Assembly (NCBI GenBank): GCA_012517905.1
Contig: JAAYUE010000033.1
Location: 1 to 64,000, forward strand
From: Clostridiales bacterium
GTDB lineage: Bacteria > Bacillota > Clostridia > Christensenellales > CAG-138
Direction: 5' to 3'
DNA length: 64,000 nt
The notes beneath the pieces were generated by a model. That model worked only from the letters and a program-made list of their open reading frames with translations, was not told where the DNA came from and did not search any database. Position numbers and translations under genes: made by a program. Of this stretch, positions 48,508 to 57,417 are shown one piece after another (within the stretch, counting starts at the first letter, position 1; each line of letters begins with the position of its first letter).

Positions 48508-49767
48508 TCATTTTTGCCGTTTTTCCAGCAGATAGTGCTCCGCCTCGGCATTCCAGAGCCCGTTGTGTGCCGTGACGATGTTGTCCAGCTCGGCAAACAG
48601 CGGTTCGGTCTTTCCCTTTTCGGCAAAGTCCGCAATCGCGGTCAGCGGCAGGTCGATCTGCGTATAGATCAGCTTTTTGCCGCCGGGGATCTTCGGCAGG
48701 TTCGTCGTCGTCTCCACCACGCAGTCCAGGCCGCCGATGTGCGTGATCATCGCCGCGGGGTTTAACAGCCCCTTGTTCATCATGGCGATCGCCTCGCGCA
48801 TGTCGTCCGTGTTGCCGTGGTTCGTCGCCGCCACGTGCGTGCGGCCGTAGTGCACGTTGTAAAAGTTCACCGTGGCGGAAAACTGCGTGTCCGAAGGGCC
48901 CGCAAAGAAGTTCAGACACCCATCCACCGCCAGAATCGCGTCCCCCTGCTCAACCACCGGCTTCACCGGCGCAAAGCAGATCACGTCGTCATAGCCCGTT
49001 CCGCCGGTGAGTTCCCGCAGCGTTTCGGCGGGATGCTCCGCCTTGCCGGTGTTGACGTAGTGCAGCTCGACGCCGCACGCCTTCGCGTGCTCGACCGTAT
49101 AGATGCTCTCCGCCCGCGCAAGACGCGCGTCGTCGATGTCCGTCACGACGAGCAGGCTCGGCTTTCTGTCGCAGTGCAGCGCGTAGTCGATCGCGCCGAG
49201 CCCCATCGGTCCTACGCCCGCGAGCAGCGCCATCTTGCCGCCTTCCACAATGCCCATGTCGTGCACGTATTCGCCGTCTCTGGTGTGATACATCGCGTGA
49301 AACGTCGCGATAATGCAGCTCATGGGCTCGGCCAGCGAGCCGTAGAAGTAGACGTCGCTGTTGTAGGGCAGGAGGCAGTCCATATGCAGCGTTTCCCAGG
49401 GGATGTTGACATACGTCGCGTCCCCGCCGCACTCACGAAAGGAGTACCCCGGCGCGGTCAGAGAGCCCTGATACATGTGCGCGGGCTGGATGACGAACCC
49501 GTCGCCCTTTTTGAACTTGTGCGCCCAGTTCCTGCCCACCTCGTCCACGATTCCGCAGAACTCGTGCCTGATGATCGTGGGGTTTGTCGCCACGTCGTCC
49601 GGCACGCGCTTGTGCGCCGCGCCCTGCTGCAGCGCCTTGTAGGTGGACATGCAGATGCTGTCCGAGATCACCTTGCACCGCACGCCGTCGTCACCGACGG
49701 GGCTCAGTTCAAACTCCTCCAGCCGGATATCGTGCGCGCCGTAGAGGCGCACCGCTCTCGTCTTCAT
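48508..49767 (-). CDS. Zinc-type alcohol dehydrogenase, L-sorbose-1-phosphate reductase-like
   Basis: A 419-residue medium-chain dehydrogenase. I start at 49767 (MKTRAVRLYG) with AGGGAG upstream. Expected elements are the zinc-site cysteine (SDSICMSTYKA), RHEFCGIVDEVG, and a Rossmann core LAGVGPMGLGAIDYAL. Length and the long C-terminal part resemble SorE, which reduces L-sorbose 1-phosphate to D-glucitol 6-phosphate with NAD(P)H. In this locus the natural substrate may be another ketose 1-phosphate such as L-fuculose 1-phosphate. It is the last gene of the fucI operon, 4 nt after the PHP gene. Confidence 0.75.
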   Translation of the reverse strand: MKTRAVRLYGAHDIRLEEFELSPVGDDGVRCKVISDSICMSTYKALQQGAAHKRVPDDVATNPTIIRHEFCGIVDEVGRNWAHKFKKGDGFVIQPAHMYQGSLTAPGYSFRECGGDATYVNIPWETLHMDCLLPYNSDVYFYGSLAEPMSCIIATFHAMYHTRDGEYVHDMGIVEGGKMALLAGVGPMGLGAIDYALHCDRKPSLLVVTDIDDARLARAESIYTVEHAKACGVELHYVNTGKAEHPAETLRELTGGTGYDDVICFAPVKPVVEQGDAILAVDGCLNFFAGPSDTQFSATVNFYNVHYGRTHVAATNHGNTDDMREAIAMMNKGLLNPAAMITHIGGLDCVVETTTNLPKIPGGKKLIYTQIDLPLTAIADFAEKGKTEPLFAELDNIVTAHNGLWNAEAEHYLLEKRQK

Positions 49768-49771
49768 GTGG

Positions 49772-50890
49772 TTACTCCCTTTCTCCGTTTTCATGCCGGA
49801 TCAAATGCCATGTGCTTTCTATCAAATTCGAGAATTGTTCTTCCCGCATTTTTTCAATCGTGAATCTCTGCCGCGGCGAGTTGATGTCCTCGCCGCTGAT
49901 CTGAAGCATGCCGTATCGGTCGCAAAGCTTCCGCAGCCGCTCAATCTGCGCCTGCGTGTTGCGCGTCGGCATATACGTCACCGCATGCACGCCCGCCGTA
50001 TCGAGGATTTCAAACAGCTCGTCGAGGTAGTCGTCCTCGAACTTCTGCGCCTTCTTGTCCCCGGTCACGCTGTTTGTCACGTCGCCGAGATACGCATACG
50101 CAAGGATGCCGCCGGAGGATTGCGCGAAACGCACAAACTCGCGCAAACTCGGGCACTCGTTTGTCGCGTCGATGTACACCTTCGGGATACAGTCCTTCTT
50201 CAGCGCGCCGACCAGATCGTATTCCGCGAGCATCCGCTCCTTTTCGCCCGCGCCTTCCGGCAGGCTCGCCTTGCCCAGCGCGATGAGCTGCCGCGCGAGC
50301 GCGAGCATGAGGTGCCGTTCGGTGACGCTTCCGCCGTCCGCAAACTGCGAAAGCGGCAGCACGTCCCGCTCGAAGTCGAGCGACACGCCGTCGTTTTTGT
50401 ACAGCGCATTGATCCGCGCCACCATCTGCCGGTTTCTTTCGTTTCTTCTTTCCCGCAGCGGCGCGAAATACGCCTGCACCTTGCCGATGGTTTCGTGCGG
50501 CACGGCGTGCAGCGCCACATAGCTCACGCCGGTCTGGTCGGGGTTGTTCGTGCACCGGTCCTTGAGCGATGTTTCGGCAAACGACACGCGCGCCTCGACG
50601 CCGACCGTCGTCGGGATGCCGACGATCTTACCCGCCTCGATGAACTCCTCCGCCCCGCCCATGCTGTCGTGGTCCACGATCCCGCAGGTGGCCAAGCCCT
50701 CCGCGCGCGCGGCGTACACCGCCGCCGACGGCGAGTAGGGCGAAAACGAATAGGTCGTGTGGATGTGGTTGTTCACCATGCGCGGATCGACGGGCGGAAA
50801 ATCCGCCGCTTCGACCGCGCGCCTGAGCGCGGACAGTCGTTCGTCTCTTGTTTCCGCGTTGAGTTTTTGGAGCAACCCGAGATCGATCAT
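49772..50890 (-). CDS. PHP-domain metal-dependent hydrolase
   Basis: A 372-residue protein starting at ATG 50890, overlapping the SDR stop by 4 bp; the upstream part of the track ORF is a shadow. The PHP metal site is visible in NNHIHTTYSFSPYSP and GIVDHDSMGGAEEF, with later His residues in ALHAVPHE and a closing ISGEDINSP. PHP proteins are usually phosphoesterases acting on small phosphates or nucleic acids. An alpha-helical N-terminal stretch (1-40) precedes the domain. Inside a sugar operon it is likely a sugar-phosphate phosphatase or an unknown lyase; neither can be shown here. Confidence 0.75.
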   Translation of the reverse strand: MIDLGLLQKLNAETRDERLSALRRAVEAADFPPVDPRMVNNHIHTTYSFSPYSPSAAVYAARAEGLATCGIVDHDSMGGAEEFIEAGKIVGIPTTVGVEARVSFAETSLKDRCTNNPDQTGVSYVALHAVPHETIGKVQAYFAPLRERRNERNRQMVARINALYKNDGVSLDFERDVLPLSQFADGGSVTERHLMLALARQLIALGKASLPEGAGEKERMLAEYDLVGALKKDCIPKVYIDATNECPSLREFVRFAQSSGGILAYAYLGDVTNSVTGDKKAQKFEDDYLDELFEILDTAGVHAVTYMPTRNTQAQIERLRKLCDRYGMLQISGEDINSPRQRFTIEKMREEQFSNLIESTWHLIRHENGERE

Positions 50891-51762
50891 CTGAGCATCA
50901 CCTGTCCGCCGGTCACCGGAATCGCCTGCCCCGTTTCGTAGGTCTGCTCCACGGCGTAGAAGATCGCCTTTGCCACGTCCGACGGCAGACAGCCGCGCTT
51001 GATCAGCGACTTGCCCAGATAAAACTGTTTCACATCCTCGATGGTCTGCGCGCCCGGCACCTTGCCCGCGCGCAGATACTGCACGAACAAGCCGCGCTCG
51101 GGATCGCTCCACAGCGGGCCGTCGTAGTAGTTGCCGGGGCAGATGGCGTTGACCTTGATGTTGTAAGGCGCAAGCTCCAGCGCGAAGCTCTGCACGAGCC
51201 CGATGCCGCCGAACTTGCCGCCCGCGTAGGCAAAGTTTTTGTTGCTGCCCTCGAGACCCGACTTGCTGTTTACTTCGATGATGTCGCCCATCCACGAAGG
51301 ATCCGCCGCGAACTGCGCGCGCATGATCCGCTGGGCGTATTTCACGCAGGTGAAGAACGCCGTGTAGTTGATGGCGGTGACAAACTCGAAGTCCTTCTTC
51401 TCCATCTCGTCCAAAGAACCCGCTTTCAATACGCCCGCGTTGCTGACGAACAGGTCCAGCCCGCCGAACAACTCCACGCACGCGGCGATCATGCCCGCGA
51501 CGCTCTCCTCGCTCGAGACGTCCGCCTGTACCGCCACCGCGCGCTCGCCGAGCGACGCCGCGACCGTCTTTGCCAGCGGTTCGTTCAAATCGGCGATCAC
51601 CACGCTCGCGCCCTCGCGATAGAGTTCCTCGGCGATGCCTTTGCCGAACCCCTGCGCGCTGCCGGTTACGATCGCGATCCTGCCGCCAAGCCGGCCCGCG
51701 ACTTTCTTTCTGTTGCGTACCTGTTCGGAAGCGATCCGCTCCCATTTCGCTAGATCGATCAT
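50887..51762 (-). CDS. Short-chain dehydrogenase, sorbitol-6-phosphate dehydrogenase-like
   Basis: A 291-residue Rossmann oxidoreductase. It has the NAD(P) motif TGSAQGFGKGIAEEL, DLN after strand 2 favouring NAD+, NAGV, and the catalytic set NSKSG ... YAGGK (Tyr, Lys). The first 25 residues are an extra helix. The sequence resembles sorbitol-6-phosphate 2-dehydrogenase and the dehydrogenase half of rhamnulose-1-phosphate aldolase/dehydrogenase proteins, but no aldolase half is attached. It is coupled by ATGA overlaps to the kinase before and the PHP gene after. Confidence 0.8.
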   Translation of the reverse strand: MIDLAKWERIASEQVRNRKKVAGRLGGRIAIVTGSAQGFGKGIAEELYREGASVVIADLNEPLAKTVAASLGERAVAVQADVSSEESVAGMIAACVELFGGLDLFVSNAGVLKAGSLDEMEKKDFEFVTAINYTAFFTCVKYAQRIMRAQFAADPSWMGDIIEVNSKSGLEGSNKNFAYAGGKFGGIGLVQSFALELAPYNIKVNAICPGNYYDGPLWSDPERGLFVQYLRAGKVPGAQTIEDVKQFYLGKSLIKRGCLPSDVAKAIFYAVEQTYETGQAIPVTGGQVMLR

Positions 51763-53237
51763 TTCTTATCTCTCTCCATGTACCCCATGAGCCGTCCGTA
51801 CGCGTCTTCCCATGCCTGCGTGCGGCGGCTTTCGTAGCATTCGGTGGCAAACGACGCGCGGACGACCGCACGCGCATCCTCCACGCCGCCGAGTTCGCCG
51901 AGCGCGACCGCCTGCATCAAGAGATTGCCCACGCAGGCGCTCTCCACGGGGCCGGCGATCACGGTTCTGCCGGTCGCATCCGCCGCAAGCTGGTTCATGA
52001 GCTTGTTCTTCGTGCCGCCGCCAACGATGTTGAGCCGCTCGATGCGCGCGCCGCGATATCCTTCCAGCGCCTCCAGCGCAAAGCGGTATTTCAGCGCAAG
52101 GCTGTCATAGATGCAGCGCGCGACTTCGCCCACCGTCTCGGGCACGGGCTGATGCGTCCGCTCACAGAATGCCTGAATCTTTTTCTGCATGCCGCCCGCG
52201 GCATAGAAGCTCGTATCGTCGGTATCAATAATGCTCACAAGCCCCTTGCTCGCGCGCGCCTGTTCGTCGATTTCATCATAGCTGTAAAAACGGCCCTGCT
52301 TCTGCCAGTCCCGGCGGCATTCCTGCACAAGCCAGAGCCCCATGATGTTCTTCAGCAGACGAAAGTTTCCCTGCACGGTGCCCTCGTTGGAAAAGTTCGC
52401 GTCAAACACCGCGTCCGTCCGGACCGGCCGCTCGACCTCCACCCCGAAGAGCGACCACGTACCGCTCGAACAGAATGCGAAACTGCCTTCGCCCGGGATG
52501 GCGGCGACCGCCGACGCCGTGTCGTGCGAGCCCACAGCCGCAAACGGCACGCGAGAGATGCCGAGCTCCTCCGCCACGGCGGCGCGGATGCTGCCGCGCA
52601 GCGTGCCGGCCAGGTCCACATCCGTAAACACGCCCTCGGGGATGCCGAGCGCGCGCATGGTTTCGCCGTCCCAGCGGCGGTGTTCGCCGTCGTAGAGCAT
52701 GCTTGTGGTGGCGATGGTATACTCCGTGCCCCGCTCGCCGGTGAAAAAATAGCCGTACAGATCGGGCGAGAAGAGCAGCGTCTCTGCGCTCGCAAGCGCC
52801 GGGTCGTGTTCCCGGACGCGCGAATACAGCTGATAGACCGTGTTAAACGGCATGCTCGCGATGCCCGTGCGCGAAAACAGCGTCTTCTGCGGCACGAGCG
52901 CATGCACGCTTGCCATCTCCGCCTCGGTGCCGTTTCGATAGCAGCGGGGATTGCCCAGCAGCGCGCCGTTTTTATCGATGAGGCCGAAATCCACGCCCCA
53001 GGTATCGATGCCGAAGCAGTCCGCCTCGAGTCCCTCGTGCTTAAGCTTGAGAAACGATTCCTTGAGCTGGCGGTAGAGGCCGAGCGCATCCCAGTAATAC
53101 AGGCCGTTCTGCTCGACCATGGGGTTGTCGAAGCGGTGCACCTCGGTCAGACCGACGCGCTCGCCATCGAACGCGCCGAGCACGGCGCGCCCGTTCGACG
53201 CGCCGAGGTCAAACGCGAGAAGCCGCTTCGCCATCAT
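51759..53237 (-). CDS. Rhamnulokinase/fuculokinase-type FGGY kinase
   Basis: A 492-residue kinase phosphorylating a deoxy-ketose at O1. LLAFDLGASNGRAVLG is the RhaB-like start; FGIDTWGVDFGLID, VGSHDTASAVAAIP and IVGGGTKNKLMNQLAADATG are the family motifs. With L-fucose isomerase and fucose mutarotase in the same operon, L-fuculose (or D-ribulose from D-arabinose) is the expected substrate rather than L-rhamnulose. It overlaps both neighbours by 4 bp (ATGA), so it is made stoichiometrically with FucU and the SDR. Confidence 0.85.
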   Translation of the reverse strand: MMAKRLLAFDLGASNGRAVLGAFDGERVGLTEVHRFDNPMVEQNGLYYWDALGLYRQLKESFLKLKHEGLEADCFGIDTWGVDFGLIDKNGALLGNPRCYRNGTEAEMASVHALVPQKTLFSRTGIASMPFNTVYQLYSRVREHDPALASAETLLFSPDLYGYFFTGERGTEYTIATTSMLYDGEHRRWDGETMRALGIPEGVFTDVDLAGTLRGSIRAAVAEELGISRVPFAAVGSHDTASAVAAIPGEGSFAFCSSGTWSLFGVEVERPVRTDAVFDANFSNEGTVQGNFRLLKNIMGLWLVQECRRDWQKQGRFYSYDEIDEQARASKGLVSIIDTDDTSFYAAGGMQKKIQAFCERTHQPVPETVGEVARCIYDSLALKYRFALEALEGYRGARIERLNIVGGGTKNKLMNQLAADATGRTVIAGPVESACVGNLLMQAVALGELGGVEDARAVVRASFATECYESRRTQAWEDAYGRLMGYMERDKK

Positions 53238-53680
53238 TTGATCACGCCCTTTTGCAGGATGATGTTGGCATAGACCGCCTCTTCACCGGTCTGTACGATC
53301 ACGGCGCAGGCATCCGCCTTGTCGTAGAAGGCATAGCGCTCATACTGCGCGACGGCCTGCCCGCCGCGCGCGTCGTGCTTTGCGACGATCGCGCGGTATT
53401 CGTCGTGAATCGGAATTTTCATGCCCTTGTCGCGCACGTCCACGTCCATCACCATCGCCGGCTCGTCCGTATACGCATCGAGCGGCATGAGCTGCAAAAT
53501 GGCCTCGAGCAGCGCGGGCACGCCCAGCCCGTCCGCGCGGACGAAGACGGCGCCGCAGCGCTTGGCCGCGCTCTGTCCGGGATAGTTCGCGTCCGCAAGC
53601 AAAATCTTATCGCCGTGCCCCATCTCGCAGAGCGCCTTGATCAGGTCCGGAGAGAGCAACTTGGGAATGTTGAGCAGCAT
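53234..53680 (-). CDS. fucU: L-fucose mutarotase (RbsD/FucU family)
   Basis: A 148-residue protein that interconverts anomers of L-fucose. LLNIPKLLSPDLIKALCEMGHGDKILLADANYPG contains the catalytic His, and YERYAFYDKADACAVIVQTGE the substrate-binding Tyr region. Length and motifs fit FucU rather than the shorter RbsD. It follows fucI after a 136-nt spacer that carries a long hairpin. Confidence 0.9.
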   Translation of the reverse strand: MLLNIPKLLSPDLIKALCEMGHGDKILLADANYPGQSAAKRCGAVFVRADGLGVPALLEAILQLMPLDAYTDEPAMVMDVDVRDKGMKIPIHDEYRAIVAKHDARGGQAVAQYERYAFYDKADACAVIVQTGEEAVYANIILQKGVIK

Positions 53681-53707
53681 AACCGTTTCTCCTTATAAAA
53701 CGCAATT

Positions 53708-53744
53708 CGCGCTGTCGGCTGCTTGCGCAAGAACCGGCAGCGCG
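53708..53744 (-). other. Intra-operon hairpin between fucI and fucU
   Basis: CGCGCTGTCGG and CCGGCAGCGCG form an 11-bp stem (one G-T wobble) with a 15-nt loop. There is no T-run. It may protect the fucI message or partly end transcription, lowering expression of downstream genes. The rest of the spacer 53681-53816 is featureless. Confidence 0.6.
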
Positions 53745-53816
53745 AACGCATATTTTCTGTGATTTCTTCTGTCGATTGGAGGGGGACGGAACGTCCCTTT
53801 CTCAGGTCAGGCTACG

Positions 53817-55604
53817 TTACCGATAGAGCGGGCCGTAGGCGGTGCAGGCGCGGTAATCCGCACCCTCGAGATCGTCGGTTCCAAACGCGACCCATGTGGC
53901 GGGCCGGAAGACGCGCTCACTCGACACGTTGTGCATGGAGACCGGAACGCGCAGCATGGACGCCATGGTGATCAGCAGATCTCCGATGTGCCCATAGCAG
54001 AACGCGCCGTGGTTCGCGCCCCAGTTGGCCATGACGCTGTATACGTCCGTAAACGCGCCTTTGCCGGTCAGAATCGGGGCGAACCAGGTCGTCGGCCACG
54101 TCTTATCCGTGCGCTCGTCCAGCGTCTTATGCACCTGCGGGTCCAGCTCGCAGGTATAGCCTTCGGCAAGCTGCAGCACGGGGCCGAGGCCCTTGACGAT
54201 GTTCAGGCGCGCCATGGTGACGGGCATGCCGCCGCGCGTGCCGCTGATGTAATGCGAAGAATAGCCGCCCCCGCGGAAGTAGAACTGGTCCGCCGCGCAC
54301 CAGTCGGTCGCCTTGAGGCAGGCGTCCGCGTCCGCCGCGGTCATGTCATAAAACGGCTTGATGACGGGGGTGCCCGTCTCGTCGGAAACGGCGCCGGTTC
54401 CGTCGAGCGAGGCTGCGCCGGAGTTGATCAGATGGATGATGCCGTCTTTGGCATAGCCCGTGAGCGCCTTGCCGGTGACACGCTTGACCGCCTCCGGGCT
54501 CCAATAGGTGCGCACGTCCGCAAAGATGCCGGGGGTGTCGGACAAGAGGTGCTCAAAGAGCATCGTCATGGCGTTGAGCGTGTCGTTTTCGGTGCCGATC
54601 ACGAACGCTTCCCGCAGTCCGTTCCAGTCGAACTGGCTGTTGAGCATCGCCTCTAAAAAGTCGAAGTTCGGTTTGTAGTCCGTCCACTGCCGCTGGCCCT
54701 GAATGCCGCCGACGATGGCGTTGTGTCCGCAGGATTCTTCGACGAAGCCGAGCTCGGCCAGACGCGGGTTGCCGATCATCAGATCGCGGACGATCATCAT
54801 ACTCTTGACCACAAACGCCCATTGCTCTTCTTTTTCTTCGCGCGAAAACTTCATGTCGTCGGGGTTTTTGTCGACGCCCTCGTGGCAGTTTTCCTTGGTC
54901 CACTTCAGCGCGCGCTCAAACTCTTCGTGGTCGTAGATGCCCTTGTCGATGCGGCGGAGGATCTCCGTTTCGTCCACGCTCTCGCTGCGCAGGCCGAAGT
55001 ATTCGTAAATCGTCTGCTGATCCAGAATGCTGCCCGCGATGCCCATGCACATGGAGCCGATCTGCAGATAGCTGTTCTGGCGCATGCCCTTCGCCGCGAG
55101 CGCCGCTTTTGCAAAGAGCAGGATCTTTTCCGCCACGTCCTCGGGAACGGACGTGTCCGTCGCGTCCTTGACGTCCCGGCCATAGATGCCGAAGGCGGGC
55201 AGCCCCTTCTGGGAATGCGCCGCGAGCACCGCCGCAAGAAACACCGCGCCGGGACGCTCCGTGCCGTTGAAGCCCCAGACCGCCTTGATCGTGTGCGGAT
55301 CAAAGTCCATGACCTCCGTGGAATAACACCAGCAGGGCGAAACCGTCAGCGTGACGGCGACGCCCGATTTTTCAAACTTCGCCTGGCAGGCGGCCGCTTC
55401 CTTCACCCCGCCGATGGTCGTATCCGCAATGACGATCTCGACCGGATCGCCGTTGGGATAGCGCAGGTTGTCGGTAATCAGCCTGGCCGCAGCCTTCGCC
55501 ATATTCATGGTTTGGTCTTCCAGGCCCTCGCGCACGCCGTTCCGCCGCCCGTCGATGCAGGGGCGGATGCCGATCTTCGGCAGGTCAATCGCATAACGGT
55601 TCAT
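53817..55604 (-). CDS. fucI: L-fucose isomerase (may also act on D-arabinose)
   Basis: A 595-residue Mn2+-dependent ketol isomerase converting L-fucose to L-fuculose; the enzyme is also known to accept D-arabinose. I start at 55604 ([15 protein letters not shown]) with AGGAGAG upstream. Typical segments are [19 protein letters not shown], the [14 protein letters not shown] stretch, [17 protein letters not shown], the metal-site region [18 protein letters not shown] and the C-terminal GNVSS-type end. The length agrees with the family. It lies 75 nt after the LacI-type regulator gene in the same direction. Confidence 0.93.
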   Translation of the reverse strand: MNRYAIDLPKIGIRPCIDGRRNGVREGLEDQTMNMAKAAARLITDNLRYPNGDPVEIVIADTTIGGVKEAAACQAKFEKSGVAVTLTVSPCWCYSTEVMDFDPHTIKAVWGFNGTERPGAVFLAAVLAAHSQKGLPAFGIYGRDVKDATDTSVPEDVAEKILLFAKAALAAKGMRQNSYLQIGSMCMGIAGSILDQQTIYEYFGLRSESVDETEILRRIDKGIYDHEEFERALKWTKENCHEGVDKNPDDMKFSREEKEEQWAFVVKSMMIVRDLMIGNPRLAELGFVEESCGHNAIVGGIQGQRQWTDYKPNFDFLEAMLNSQFDWNGLREAFVIGTENDTLNAMTMLFEHLLSDTPGIFADVRTYWSPEAVKRVTGKALTGYAKDGIIHLINSGAASLDGTGAVSDETGTPVIKPFYDMTAADADACLKATDWCAADQFYFRGGGYSSHYISGTRGGMPVTMARLNIVKGLGPVLQLAEGYTCELDPQVHKTLDERTDKTWPTTWFAPILTGKGAFTDVYSVMANWGANHGAFCYGHIGDLLITMASMLRVPVSMHNVSSERVFRPATWVAFGTDDLEGADYRACTAYGPLYR

Positions 55605-55679
55605 AACAATCTCTCCTTCTGTTTGTTTCAATCTATCCTGTTACCGTCCCGGCCGGCGCCGGTCGGCGTTGTTCCGTCC

Positions 55680-56717
55680 TTACTTCTGCTCCTGATAGAT
55701 GCGGTTGTGCAGATAACTCTTGAGGCGGATCACCTGCGGGTGCGGCAGGGTCTCGCCCGCCATGCGCTTGAGCAGGATCTCGCCCGCCTTTTGCCCCATC
55801 AGCTGCGTCGGCTGTTCGACGATGGAGAGCGGGGGCGAAACGATTCGGCAGAGGTCCACCGCGTCGAAGCCCACGAAGCCGATATCCTTGCCGAGGATGA
55901 CGTTGCGCTCGTGAGCGGCGGTAACCGCGCCCATGGTCATGTCGTAGTTAGTCACGCACAGCGCCGTCGGCGGTTTTTTCATATCCATGAAGTGGTTGAA
56001 CTGCCGATAGCCGGACTCGAAGTCATACCGGCCGATCTGGATGAGATCCTCCTGCGCGCCGCCTTTGCCATGCAGGCCGCTCGAAATCTCGATGCCGTAA
56101 TCTTCGAGCGCGCGACGGTAGCCGACCATGCGCTCGTTTGCCGTAGAGATGTCCAGCGGCCCCACGATGATGCCGATATGCCGGTGTCCGGCGTTGATGA
56201 GCTGCTCCACCGCGCCGTAGGTCGCGTTGAGGTTGTCGATGACGATGCTGTCGCAGACAAAGCCGGAAATCGTCCGGTCCACGAGCACCATAGGCATCTC
56301 GCTGCCGCGGGAATTGCGAATCTCGTTGAGCTCTCTTGCGGAGACGTGCTGCGCGGCAAGCACGATGCCGTCCACATTGTTGTTGCACAAAACCCGCAGT
56401 TTCTCGAGCTCGAGATCGCGGTCAAAATCATAGCTGCAGACAAACGACGTATACCCCGCCTCGCGCAGCGTCTGGTCGAGCGAAGAGAGCACGCTGCCGA
56501 AAAACGGCACGGACAGCGTAGGCATCACGACGCCGACCGTCATGGTTCGATTCGTCTTGAGGCTTCTGGCGTTTCGGTTGACCCGATACCCCAGCGCCGT
56601 CACCGCCTCGTCGATGCGCTGCCGGTTCTCGTCGCGGACATTGCCGCCGTTGAGATATTTCGAGATCGTCGCAAGCGATAATCCCGAGAATTTTGATACG
56701 TCCTTGATTGTTGACAA
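55680..56717 (-). CDS. LacI-family regulator of the fucose-type locus
   Basis: A 345-residue regulator. I use TTG 56717, which gives STIKDVSKFSGLSLATISKYLNGG directly at the N-terminus as in other LacI proteins, with AGGT about 8 nt upstream. The ATG at 56867 would add 50 low-complexity residues and has no ribosome site. The headpiece is followed by the hinge (NRNARSLKTNRT) and a periplasmic-binding-protein-like sensor (VGVVMPTLSVPFFGSVLSSL, DGIVLAAQHV, VDRTISGF, VGFDAVDLCRIVSPPLS). It sits between the catabolic operon and the divergent importer. Matching GAAACG palindromes are present in both promoters, so it is likely their repressor and its own. Confidence 0.85.
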   Translation of the reverse strand: MSTIKDVSKFSGLSLATISKYLNGGNVRDENRQRIDEAVTALGYRVNRNARSLKTNRTMTVGVVMPTLSVPFFGSVLSSLDQTLREAGYTSFVCSYDFDRDLELEKLRVLCNNNVDGIVLAAQHVSARELNEIRNSRGSEMPMVLVDRTISGFVCDSIVIDNLNATYGAVEQLINAGHRHIGIIVGPLDISTANERMVGYRRALEDYGIEISSGLHGKGGAQEDLIQIGRYDFESGYRQFNHFMDMKKPPTALCVTNYDMTMGAVTAAHERNVILGKDIGFVGFDAVDLCRIVSPPLSIVEQPTQLMGQKAGEILLKRMAGETLPHPQVIRLKSYLHNRIYQEQK

Positions 56718-56898
56718 AGTGATTACCTGCCGTACCGCCGTAGGCGGCGTTTCTACCGGTTTTTTCCGCTTGGGATGCGTCGGTGCGTGAAAATGCCCTG
56801 AAAACGGCTGCTTTTCGCTTGTTTCGCTCTGCTGTTCTGGTGAAAAATGCGTATTTCCGTCGGACATTTTCGAGTACTATTAAGGAAAGGAATATAGC

Positions 56899-56908
56899 GA
56901 AACGTTTT
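56899..56908. promoter_or_regulatory. LacI-type operator in the regulator/catabolic promoter
   Basis: GAAACGTTTT, nearly the palindrome GAAACGTTTC with its central CG, begins 11 bp downstream of the minus-strand -10 box. Binding here would block the regulator/fucI operon. Confidence 0.6.
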
Positions 56909-56919
56909 AGTTTCGGTTC

Positions 56920-56949
56920 ATTCTAGCATTCCCCCAAGCGCCGTGTCAA
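56920..56949 (-). promoter_or_regulatory. Promoter of the lacI-type regulator and fucI operon
   Basis: Minus strand TTGACA (56949-56944), an 18-nt spacer and TAGAAT (56925-56920) preceded by TGC. Confidence 0.75.
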
Positions 56950-57046
56950 GCAGAATCTACACGCCCTGTTGGGAATTCGTCGCCGAAACACGCGTTATTC
57001 CAGTTATTTGTAGTATTTTGCCGCTGCCGAACGTTGAAATTAGGGC

Positions 57047-57075
57047 TTGACTTCAATTGCGGCAAGTGTTACAAT
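57047..57075 (+). promoter_or_regulatory. Promoter of the sugar ABC importer
   Basis: TTGACT (57047-57052), a 17-nt spacer and TACAAT (57070-57075). Confidence 0.75.
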
Positions 57076-57085
57076 GCAAAAAGAT

Positions 57086-57095
57086 GAAACGTTTC
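57086..57095. promoter_or_regulatory. LacI-type operator in the importer promoter
   Basis: GAAACGTTTC, a perfect 10-bp palindrome, starts 10 bp after the -10 box of the importer promoter, mirroring the operator on the divergent side. Confidence 0.7.
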
Positions 57096-57096
57096 G

Positions 57097-57417
57097 CTTT
57101 CGTCTTTCCAATCGGCTCCACGCGAGCAAACCAGTCAAATCACGAGAAATCGCAAAGATTCTCCGAACCAGAATCGGCCGCCGGCCGCACGCCTCCGAAC
57201 CCCGTTTGCACACGACCCCCTTATATGAAAAGGAACCGGAGCGCCAAATCGCCGAGCCAGCCGAACGTATGATGATCCAACCAGAAAAAATCCCAAGGGA
57301 GCAAGGATTCGATCCGCCAAGCGCAGCGCCAGATGGTTTCTTTTTCGTCCGAAAAATCCCGGCGGCAGCGGGGCCGAACGCCGTCCCATCGCGATACCAA
57401 AAGGATGAGGTGATACT
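57097..57417 (+). other. Long untranslated leader of the importer operon
   Basis: About 320 nt separate the promoter from the TTG start of the ATPase gene. A short frame is open here but without SD or family resemblance. I see no known riboswitch. Its length suggests possible post-transcriptional control. Confidence 0.4.
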
